From Clostridiales bacterium (GTDB lineage: Bacteria; Bacillota; Clostridia; Oscillospirales; Acutalibacteraceae), in assembly GCA_019422525.1 (NCBI GenBank), contig JAHZDE010000037.1, positions 1-5,632 on the forward strand: DNA of 5,632 bases. Direction: 5' to 3'. The position numbers and the translations under genes are program-made. Below are positions 1 through 5,135 of this stretch, piece by piece (the stretch's first letter is position 1; each line of letters opens with the position of its first letter). Below the pieces are notes generated by a model. That model was given only the letters and a program-made list of their open reading frames with translations. It had not been told where the DNA came from and made no database searches.

Positions 1-54
1 CCTTATAGGTAATCTAACCATTCTGGACACACAGTATTAACTAAATGACATTGA

Positions 55-1485
55 CAGCCCAATAAGAATCAATACATTCTCGGAATCGGTGAGATTAGAC
101 ACATCAACTCCGAATGGCAGGAGAAGCATGGCGTTCCCCATGTGGATGTCGATGAATTTGTGGATGACTGGCAGAAGCGCACGAATAATCGTTCTAACTA
201 TCGATTGATCCGAACCTATGCAGAAAAATGTGGAGATTGTTTTGACTGGTTTATTGAACCCCTTACAGAAGAAGAAAAAGAATCTATACATCCCATGTTG
301 ATACCGCCTAGCCCTAATTACCCGTTGTCTTTGAATGGCTATCGAGCATGGCCCGGTACCCCGAATATGGGTGTAGACCTTCAGAACAAAGCACTAAAAG
401 TAAATCAGAAGATCGCCATAGCTCATGGAGCACGATTCTTTTTTCGGACACCTGCTTGCAACTTGTATAAAGAAGCAGACCGTGTAGCAGGAGTCATCGG
501 GAAACTTCCGGACGGAAATTATTGCCTGTTTGAAGCGAAAAAAGGCGTCATTTTAGCTGCTGGTGATTACAGCAAAAACCCGCAAATGTGCGCTGATCTT
601 CTCACCGAATCCGCCGATCTTATTGATGAGGGCAAGTGGACAGGTCATGGATGGGATGGCAGCGGCATTCGCATGGGCATACAGGCAGGCGGCAGGCTGG
701 AACCCCGTTCTCATACTGCTATGGGCGGGAACTATTCCTTTCCCGGATTTGATCTGATTGGCTCTACTGCTGTTCTGCGCGTCAATAAGCATGGAAAAAG
801 ATATTCAGACGAAGGGTATAGCACGCATATTTTAGCAGCTCTCGCAGGAGCAAAGCAGCCGAATGGAATGCTTTGGGGAATCTTTGACAGCAATATAGAA
901 GATCAAATAACCTATCAAGCACCCTGCCATGCTGTATTTGACTATACAGATCCAGAACGGAAAGATAAGCTGCGGGATGCACTTGAAAAAGCAAGGGCGT
1001 GCAAAGGGCGCAAAATCGATACACGAGATTCTGCCGGATATGTCCGGCCTCTATACTGTGCGGATACGTTAGAAGAATTAAGTGCGCTTTTATTTGATGA
1101 TAAGCACGACCAAAACCGCTTTTTACAGGAAGTCCAGCGGTACAATTCTTTGTGCCATGAAGGAAAAGATACGGATTTTGGAAAAGACCCACACCTGCTG
1201 TATCCAATAGAAAAAGCTCCCTTTTATGCCTGTGGACAAAGAAAAGACAGCCACCATCCAAGCGGCCAATCTTTAAAACTGTTGGTAACAGTAAGCGGAT
1301 TGCTCATTGATGAGTATCAACAGGTGTTGGGAGAAGATTTTGAACCCATTGACGGCCTGTATGCCACAGGAAATTGCAGTGGATGTCGTTTTGGGTTTCA
1401 ATATACTACTTCGCTTCCCGGCCAGAGCATTAGTATCGCACAGACATTAGGACGGGAGCTTGGATATTATCTCGCAACACTCTAA
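55..1485 (+). pseudogene. FAD-binding oxidoreductase (fumarate/urocanate reductase-like), lacking its N-terminal Rossmann half
   Basis: Members of this FAD_binding_2 family move electrons from FAD to an organic acceptor such as fumarate or urocanate; this one's substrate is unknown. Counting from the first possible start (GTG at 142; 447 residues), the remaining landmarks are A139-A-G-D-Y-S-K (FAD contact), T167-G-H-G-W-D-G-S-G, H191-T-A-M-G-G, V214-N-K-H-G-K-R, T383-V-S-G, G405-L-Y-A-T-G and the C-terminal S424-L-P-G-Q-S flavin segment. The N-terminal GxGxxG nucleotide-binding fold is absent. Family-like sequence (G-E-I-R-H-I-N-S-E-W) begins before codon 142, near base 84, but the frame is closed by TGA at 46-48 and 52-54. 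The AGGAG at 119-123 faces an out-of-frame ATG at 128, not the GTG. I infer 5' truncation by rearrangement and a non-functional product. A stand-alone fragment is the less likely alternative. Family is confident; pseudogene status moderately so. Confidence 0.75.
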
Positions 1486-1496
1486 TAGTTTCCATT

Positions 1497-1529
1497 TGGT
1501 AACCATACCACTTTATTGTGCGTACTTTA
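1497..1529. promoter_or_regulatory. possible operator in the gap before the redox/SirTM operon
   Basis: The 93-base gap holds a short perfect inverted repeat, TGGTA (1497-1501) and TACCA (1506-1510) with a four-base loop. It is followed by two ACTTTA copies (1510-1515 and 1524-1529) spaced 14 bases apart. The stem is too short and lacks a T-run, so it is not a convincing terminator. A dimeric repressor site near the operon promoter is a guess. No good -35/-10 pair with proper spacing is visible. Confidence 0.2.
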
Positions 1530-1562
1530 CGATTAAATCTCAGGGCGGTAAGGTATAAATAC

Positions 1563-1571
1563 AGGGAGGTG
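1563..1571 (+). promoter_or_regulatory. strong ribosome binding site for the PNPOx-ferredoxin gene
   Basis: AGGGAGGTG lies 7 bases before the ATG at 1579. It is a near-perfect Shine-Dalgarno sequence and fixes the start of the first gene of the operon. Confidence 0.85.
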
Positions 1572-1578
1572 CATTGAA

Positions 1579-2208
1579 ATGACAGCAGCAGAGGTTTTGC
1601 GCTACTTGCAGCAGGAAATTCATACTACAGTTGCTGCAACTACAGATAAAGAGGGATTGCCGGTAACCTGTGCCATTGACATGATGGACGCCGATGAAAA
1701 AGGACTGTATTTTCTCACCGCTAAAGGCAAGAGCTTTTATAACCGGCTGAAAGAAACCGGGTATATGGCGCTGACCGGCATGAAAGGCGAAGATACCATG
1801 TCCTGTGTGGCGGTATCAGTGCGCGGGAAGGTGAAGGAACTTGGCGGCGCTTTGCTGCCCCGTCTCTTTGAAAAGAACCCATATATGCGGGAGATTTACC
1901 CTACTCCGGAATCCCAAAAGACTTTGACGGTATTCCTGCTTTATGAAGGAAGCGGCGAGTGGTTTGACCTGTCCAAAAAGCCGATTGAACGGTTCTCCTT
2001 CTCCTTTGGTCAGGGAGAGGCAGCGCCGGAAGGATATTATATTACAGAAGCCTGTACCGGCTGCCGGGCCTGTAAAGCGGTCTGCCCGCAAAATTGCATT
2101 GATTTTGTTTCTATTCCGGCAGTGATTCAGCAGGAGCATTGCCTGCACTGCGGGAACTGCATGGAGGTCTGCCCGCAGAAAGCGGTAATTCGGGAGGGAG
2201 CAAAATGA
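1579..2208 (+). CDS. Pyridoxamine 5'-phosphate oxidase-fold flavoprotein fused to a 2[4Fe-4S] ferredoxin domain
   Basis: A 209-residue cytoplasmic redox protein. Residues 1 to about 140 resemble the PNPOx-like split-barrel FMN-binding fold: V18-A-A-T-T-D-K-E-G-L-P, then a strand reading G-L-Y-F-L-T-A-K-G-K, then S-V-R-G-K-V. Residues 157-203 form a bacterial ferredoxin domain with two C-x2-C-x2-C-x3-C-P motifs: C159, C162, C165, C169 and C188, C191, C194, C198, each followed by Pro. The likely role is electron transfer between FMN and ferredoxin-type clusters; the physiological substrate is unknown and true PNP oxidase activity is not implied. Its stop codon overlaps the macrodomain start (ATGA, 2205-2208), so the two are translationally coupled. 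The SirTM gene follows, which suggests a redox protein serving, or modified by, the ADP-ribosylation pair. Domain calls are firm; function is inference. Confidence 0.9.
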   Translation: MTAAEVLRYLQQEIHTTVAATTDKEGLPVTCAIDMMDADEKGLYFLTAKGKSFYNRLKETGYMALTGMKGEDTMSCVAVSVRGKVKELGGALLPRLFEKNPYMREIYPTPESQKTLTVFLLYEGSGEWFDLSKKPIERFSFSFGQGEAAPEGYYITEACTGCRACKAVCPQNCIDFVSIPAVIQQEHCLHCGNCMEVCPQKAVIREGAK

Positions 2209-2984
2209 CACAGACGGAAAGAAGATTGTATTTGATTTCTGAGCTGCTGAAAGAACAGCCGGGATATAAGGGAATGGAAATCCCAGAGGACGAAGATGGC
2301 CAGAAGCGCCTGCTTCGTTCCCTGTTCAATATTCGGATGCCGCGCCCTGTCAGTCAGGAGTTTCTGGCAGTACAGGATGCTTACCTGCAGGAAGAAACGC
2401 AGCGCAGGGGAATTACGGATTTTACCGATTTACAGCCGGTGCAGGAAGGGATTTATCTCTGGCGGGGGGATATTACAACACTCCGCTGTGACGCGATTGT
2501 CAACGCGGCCAATAGCCAAATGCTGGGATGCTTTGTCCCCTGCCACAGGTGCATTGATAATGCCATCCACACCTTTGCCGGTGTTCAGCTCCGGCTGGCC
2601 TGCGCGGAATTGATGCGGCAGCAAGGGCATGAAGAAGAAACCGGCAAGGCGAAAATCACTCCGGCCTTTAACCTGCCTTGCCGCTATGTCCTGCACACCG
2701 TTGGGCCTATTGTAAGCGGCCTGCTTACCAAAAAGGACAAAGATTTGCTTGCTTCCTGCTACCGCTCCTGCCTGGAGCTGGCCGAGCAGAACCAGATCAA
2801 AAGTATTGCGTTTTGCTGTATTTCTACCGGCGAATTTCATTTCCCAAATGAAAAGGCGGCGGAAATTGCCATTCAAACTGTAAAAGATTACAAGAAGCAT
2901 ACACAGAGCAAAATCGAGGTGATATTCAATGTTTTTAAGGAAACCGATCTCAACATTTACCGGAAACTACTGGGAGCAAATTGA
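2205..2984 (+). CDS. Zinc-dependent macrodomain protein-ADP-ribose hydrolase
   Basis: A 259-residue protein of the class M-sirtuin-linked macrodomain family, which removes mono-ADP-ribose from proteins. The start is the ATG at 2205 inside the ATGA overlap, preceded by GGGAGGGAG (2192-2200). An upstream in-frame start at 2139 would lie in the ferredoxin domain and is rejected. Residues 1-80 are a helical N-terminal extension characteristic of this class. The macrodomain then shows G88-D-I-T, C95-D-A-I-V-N-A-A-N and the family signature G108-C-F-V-P-C-H-R-C-I-D-N. In that signature C109, H114 and C116 fit the zinc-binding pattern C-x4-H-x-C. H164-T-V-G-P and the phosphate loop S207-T-G-E-F-H-F-P follow. 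The family reverses SirTM modification, and the SirTM gene directly follows, overlapping by 56 bases. E210 in the phosphate loop looks unusual to me where a small hydrophobic residue is common. Confidence 0.93.
   Translation: MTQTERRLYLISELLKEQPGYKGMEIPEDEDGQKRLLRSLFNIRMPRPVSQEFLAVQDAYLQEETQRRGITDFTDLQPVQEGIYLWRGDITTLRCDAIVNAANSQMLGCFVPCHRCIDNAIHTFAGVQLRLACAELMRQQGHEEETGKAKITPAFNLPCRYVLHTVGPIVSGLLTKKDKDLLASCYRSCLELAEQNQIKSIAFCCISTGEFHFPNEKAAEIAIQTVKDYKKHTQSKIEVIFNVFKETDLNIYRKLLGAN
2916..2922 (+). promoter_or_regulatory. internal ribosome binding site deciding the SirTM start
   Basis: GAGGTGA lies 6 bases before the ATG at 2929, inside the coding sequence of the macrodomain gene. It supports the long-overlap start over any later ATG and keeps the sirtuin's 30-residue lead-in before its GAGAG motif. 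Confidence 0.8.
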
Positions 2985-3801
2985 AAAGCTGAAACAGGAG
3001 ATTCAAACTGCCGACGCGATTGTGATCGGCGCGGGGGCAGGAATGTCCACATCTGCTGGATTTACTTATAACGGGGAACGGTTTGAAAAACATTTCTCGG
3101 ATTTTCATAAAAAGTATGGCATACGGGATATGTACTCCGGCGGATTCTATCCCTATGATACGCTGGAGGAATACTGGGCGTGGTGGAGCCGGCATATTAT
3201 GCTGAATCGCTATGAAGCAGGCGTGGGAAAGCCTTACAGCGATTTGCTGGAGCTGGTAAAAGACAAAGATTATTTTGTCCTGACCACTAATGTAGACCAT
3301 CAGTTCCAGCTTGCCGGTTTTGATAAGACGCGCCTGTTTTACACGCAGGGAGACTATGGGCTGTGGCAGTGCTCTAAACCCTGCCATCAAAAAACCTACG
3401 ATAATGAAGGGGCTGTCCGGCAAATGGCGGCAGAACAAAAAGATATGAAAATCCCCACAGAGCTGATTCCAAAATGTCCTGTATGCGGCGCTCCTATGAC
3501 AATGAATCTGCGCTGCGATATGACCTTTGTACAGGACGATGGCTGGTATGCCGCCTCCAACCGTTACGATGATTTCATCCGACGGCACCAAAACCAGCAT
3601 ATTTTGTTTCTGGAGCTGGGCGTGGGTGCCAACACCCCGGTTATCATTAAATATCCATTCTGGCAGATGACAGCGAAAAATCCCAAGGCCGTCTATGCCT
3701 GCGTGAATTTGGGAGAAGCTCTTTGTCCACGAGAAATTGCTAAACAATCTATATGTTTGAATACAGACATAAAAGAATTATTAGATAATCTAAGGAATTA
3801 A
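2929..3801 (+). CDS. Class M sirtuin (SirTM), NAD-dependent protein ADP-ribosyltransferase
   Basis: A 290-residue cytoplasmic sirtuin-fold enzyme. Family members use NAD+ to mono-ADP-ribosylate a target protein rather than deacetylate it. Seen in order: NAD-binding G34-A-G-A-G-M-S-T-S-A-G-F; the class M block G49-E-R-F and D67-M-Y-S-G-G-F-Y; E80-E-Y-W-A-W-W-S-R; T119-T-N-V-D-H-Q-F with N121 and D123; T139-Q-G-D-Y-G; two cysteine pairs (C148/C152 and C183/C186) likely for zinc; and G231-V-G-A-N-T-P near the C-terminal Rossmann strands. Q140 sits where ordinary sirtuin deacetylases have the catalytic His of the H-G motif, which is the hallmark of class M. It overlaps the upstream macrodomain hydrolase by 56 bases and ends the operon before a terminator. 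Usual neighbours in pathogens, a GcvH-like protein and a lipoate ligase, are not in view, so its target here is unknown. Confidence 0.95.
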   Translation: MFLRKPISTFTGNYWEQIEKLKQEIQTADAIVIGAGAGMSTSAGFTYNGERFEKHFSDFHKKYGIRDMYSGGFYPYDTLEEYWAWWSRHIMLNRYEAGVGKPYSDLLELVKDKDYFVLTTNVDHQFQLAGFDKTRLFYTQGDYGLWQCSKPCHQKTYDNEGAVRQMAAEQKDMKIPTELIPKCPVCGAPMTMNLRCDMTFVQDDGWYAASNRYDDFIRRHQNQHILFLELGVGANTPVIIKYPFWQMTAKNPKAVYACVNLGEALCPREIAKQSICLNTDIKELLDNLRN

Positions 3802-3851
3802 ATAAGATGCAAAAAATGCTATGATTGTTTGATTATCTACTTGGCAAGCAG

Positions 3852-3880
3852 GGCATTCCTGTCCAGGAATGCCTGTTTTC
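3852..3880 (+). terminator. rho-independent terminator of the PNPOx-Fd/macrodomain/SirTM operon
   Basis: GGCATTCCTG (3852-3861) and CAGGAATGCC (3864-3873) are perfect inverted arms, giving a practical 9-bp stem with a four-base loop. TGTTTTC follows. It lies 50 bases after the SirTM stop on the same strand. Confidence 0.75.
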
Positions 3881-3921
3881 GAGATTTCCGCCTCCGCGTG
3901 AACCTCTTCAAACGGCTTGTT

Positions 3922-3986
3922 GGGGCATATCCCCAATCCCCTTGAGATCATCACCACAGGTGATGGCTGCGCGTCCTATTGGACGC
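3922..3986. repeat. cluster of three perfect stem-loops
   Basis: Three consecutive inverted repeats lie within 65 bases. They are GGGG/CCCC with a five-base loop (3922-3934), CATCACC/GGTGATG with loop ACA (3949-3965), and GCGTCC/GGACGC with loop TATT (3971-3986). None is followed by a proper T-run on either strand, so they are not simple terminators. They could be a recombination or nicking end of a mobile element, or a structured RNA. The sequence does not decide. Confidence 0.5.
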
Positions 3987-4042
3987 TTTACGGCATAGAC
4001 GTCAAAGCCAAATCTATCACATAGCAAGAGTCGCAAAACAGC

Positions 4043-4091
4043 AAAAATCCCCGGCACAGCAGACCACCATTCTGCGATCCAATGCGCCGGG
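4043..4091 (-). terminator. leftward terminator behind the gene remnant
   Basis: Read on the minus strand, CCCGGC (4091-4086) pairs with GCCGGG (4055-4050). An inner stem GCAG/CTGC (4075-4072 with 4062-4059) nests inside, and ATTTTTG follows. It begins 14 bases after the stop codon at 4106-4108, which makes that stop look like the natural end of a real gene. Confidence 0.6.
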
Positions 4092-4105
4092 AAATCTTCT
4101 ATACA

Positions 4106-4210
4106 CTATCGTTCCTGGCTTTGCGCCTGTCCCTGCTCCTGCTCCTTCTGAAGCATTTCCTTCTCGGCCTCTTCACCTGCACACGCCTCAGCCACCTTCA
4201 ATGCGATCTG
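4106..4210 (-). pseudogene. C-terminal remnant of a leftward mobile-element gene
   Basis: A minus-strand frame of 34 codons plus TAG ends in a hydrophilic tail rich in Gln and Glu, with landmarks A-L-K-V-A-E-A-C-A-G-E-E and E-Q-G-Q-A-Q-S-Q-E-R. A terminator directly follows its stop. Upstream, the frame continues into AT-rich sequence of quite different composition until a TGA near 4258, with no start or ribosome binding site. I therefore read it as the 3' end of a gene whose body was deleted or replaced. I do not recognise the parent protein. The frame also stays open past the TAG as far as 3910, which is probably chance. Confidence 0.4.
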
Positions 4211-4331
4211 ATAATGTGTTAAGTTTTCAAGGTGCAAATAAAAAAAGGTTACTATAAATCACCCGATTTGTCGGGCAACTCATATATATATTGTTTAGTT
4301 TATCATCGTCCTTAAGGCCATTCAAGCAACT

Positions 4332-4637
4332 TCAAGTAAAATTGCGGTTAATATTGTGTATGCCACTGTGTTGTGCCGCTTCACTGGCGGCTCGGCGGCG
4401 TTCCTCACTGTATGGGGCGGTCAGACGGAAAGAGAAGCGGCCTTTCTCAATATCAAACTCCATGCAGCCTGTTTCCGGGTCTGCGTCGGTCTGCTGGCAG
4501 ATCGCCGGATAACGGCGGCTGTATGCAAGCAGACGCTTTTTCAAGGCGGTGTTGTGGGTGCGGATATGGATAAGGGGGTCTTTCTCGTCAAACCAAATAT
4601 CGGTGGTCTTTTCCTGCTTGGTAAGCCCTGTTCTCAT
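4332..4637 (-). CDS. conserved small protein of clostridial conjugative elements, function unknown
   Basis: A 101-residue soluble, charged protein with no membrane segment or signal peptide. The start at 4637 is supported by AAAGGAGA (4649-4642) four bases upstream. Landmarks are the N-terminal M-R-T-G-L-T-K-Q-E-K, then I14-W-F-D-E-K-D-P-L-I-H-I-R-T-H-N, and R67-F-S-F-R-L-T-A-P-Y-S-E-E-R-R. From memory this type recurs beside TnpV-like genes in Tn1549-like and related Firmicutes elements; no activity is known to me. It lies leftward of the TnpV-family gene, separated by a terminator, so it is probably transcribed separately or by read-through. The last residues (N-I-N-R-N-F-T) run into the AT-rich segment and may be a replaced C terminus. 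A perfect hairpin (4654-4675) sits directly before its ribosome binding site. Confidence 0.72.
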   Translation of the reverse strand: MRTGLTKQEKTTDIWFDEKDPLIHIRTHNTALKKRLLAYSRRYPAICQQTDADPETGCMEFDIEKGRFSFRLTAPYSEERRRAASEAAQHSGIHNINRNFT

Positions 4638-4653
4638 AAACTCTCCTTTCTGC

Positions 4654-4675
4654 GCCCCTGTTACGCAATAGGGGC
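4654..4675 (-). promoter_or_regulatory. leader hairpin just upstream of the 101-residue protein's ribosome binding site
   Basis: GCCCCTGTT and AATAGGGGC form a 9-bp stem (one G-T pair) around an ACGC loop. On the minus strand it ends five bases before the AAAAGGAG-type site, so it could affect translation. On the plus strand it is followed by ATTTTT and would look like a terminator, but there is no rightward gene for it to end. Confidence 0.45.
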
Positions 4676-4686
4676 ATTTTTCGGGT

Positions 4687-4716
4687 GTTTTCTCCGGCTC
4701 TTGACTTGGAGAAAAC
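4687..4716. repeat. 9-bp perfect inverted repeat in the TnpV downstream gap
   Basis: GTTTTCTCC (4687-4695) and GGAGAAAAC (4708-4716) are perfect arms with a 12-base loop. One copy of the 13-base direct repeat TCCGGCTCTTGAC starts in its left arm and continues through its loop (4693-4705). Confidence 0.6.
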
Positions 4717-4806
4717 GGCGTTTTTGACGATAAAAACCGCCCGGACGAGGAATGGTTCGTCGGGGCGGCTGTTATCGCAAGATTTCCGATTTTTCCGGCT
4801 CTTGAC
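4693..4806. repeat. 13-base direct repeat pair
   Basis: TCCGGCTCTTGAC occurs at 4693-4705 and again at 4794-4806, flanking the TnpV terminator. The right copy lies three bases from the stop codon of the TnpV-family gene. The pair may be a duplication scar or binding sites. Confidence 0.55.
4731..4768 (-). terminator. rho-independent terminator of the TnpV-family transcript
   Basis: On the minus strand CCGCCCCGACGA (4768-4757) pairs with TCGTCCGGGCGG (4748-4737), 12 bp with one mismatch and an eight-base loop, followed by TTTTTA. It lies about 40 bases after the stop of the TnpV-family gene and fits a strong intrinsic terminator. Confidence 0.85.
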
Positions 4807-4808
4807 CG

Positions 4809-5135
4809 TCAGACATAGATTAGCTCATGCCTGATGATTTCCTCGGCTCTCGCCTTGCAGTTGTTCATCAATCCTACCCATTTCATCGGGTCGGCAGCTT
4901 TAAGGGCTTCGGTGGCTCCCGCTTCTCTGGCAAGGCGGGGCATGAGGTAGTCCAGCATATCCCGCGCCGCCCGGTCTGTTTCCGCAAGGTGGGGATATAA
5001 CTTCTCGCTGGCTACAAGGGCGGTATAAAGGCGGTGGCGGTATTGTTCCAGATAGGCTTTCCGCAGCCGCCCATAGTGGCCGATATGGGGCTTTGGGGTA
5101 ATAGGGCGGTTCCCGTTATCAATCAATCTTCTCAT
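4809..5135 (-). CDS. tnpV: TnpV family transposon-encoded protein
   Basis: A 108-residue soluble protein matching the TnpV family, named from the Tn4451-type elements of clostridia and common in Firmicutes transposons and conjugative elements; its biochemical role is not established. Landmarks are G19-H-Y-G-R-L-R-K-A-Y-L-E, the block Y37-T-A-L-V-A-S-E-K-L-Y-P-H-L-A-E-T-D, and the C-terminal M84-K-W-V-G-L-M-N-N and A95-R-A-E-E-I-I with final E-L-I-Y-V. Length is slightly below the roughly 120 residues I expect, mainly through a shorter N terminus. The start codon shares ATGA with the stop of the upstream repeat-rich gene (5132-5135), and AAAGGAG (near 5150) lies inside that gene, so the two are one translationally coupled leftward unit. 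A strong terminator follows. Confidence 0.85.
   Translation of the reverse strand: MRRLIDNGNRPITPKPHIGHYGRLRKAYLEQYRHRLYTALVASEKLYPHLAETDRAARDMLDYLMPRLAREAGATEALKAADPMKWVGLMNNCKARAEEIIRHELIYV

Larger units (their letters stand above)
3802..4331. other. 530-base stretch without an intact gene: operon terminator, stem-loop cluster, gene remnant, AT-rich segment
   Basis: From left to right it holds the SirTM operon terminator, three short perfect stem-loops (3922-3986), a leftward terminator (4043-4091), a leftward C-terminal coding remnant (4106-4210) and an AT-rich segment (about 4211-4310, 30 of 100 bases G or C). The AT-rich segment contains a 5-bp hairpin CCCGA/TCGGG (4262-4275) and an ATATATATA run. 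A rightward open frame at 3979-4257 is judged to be chance. Confidence 0.6.

Noticed and set aside
51..78. TTGACA with TACATT 16 bases later, promoter-like
   Set aside because: The -10 match is weak, it falls within sequence that resembles the flavoprotein coding region, and no gene with a proper start follows.
1554..1559. TATAAA as a -10 box for the redox operon
   Set aside because: Transcription would begin inside the ribosome binding site, and no -35 box is found at 16-18 bases.
2139..2204. Upstream in-frame start for the macrodomain gene
   Set aside because: It would begin inside the ferredoxin domain coding sequence; the ATG at 2205 has the ATGA coupling and a good ribosome binding site.
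3908..4105. Continuation of the leftward remnant frame past its TAG
   Set aside because: A terminator lies within it, and the tail before the TAG looks like a natural protein end, so read-through or recoding is unlikely.
3979..4257. Rightward 92-codon open frame
   Set aside because: No ribosome binding site, a low-complexity Pro/Ala/Ser sequence, and it lies antisense to a better supported leftward remnant and terminator.
4356..4727. Rightward 123-codon open frame
   Set aside because: It is the complementary-strand shadow of the 101-residue leftward protein and runs through terminator and hairpin sequences.
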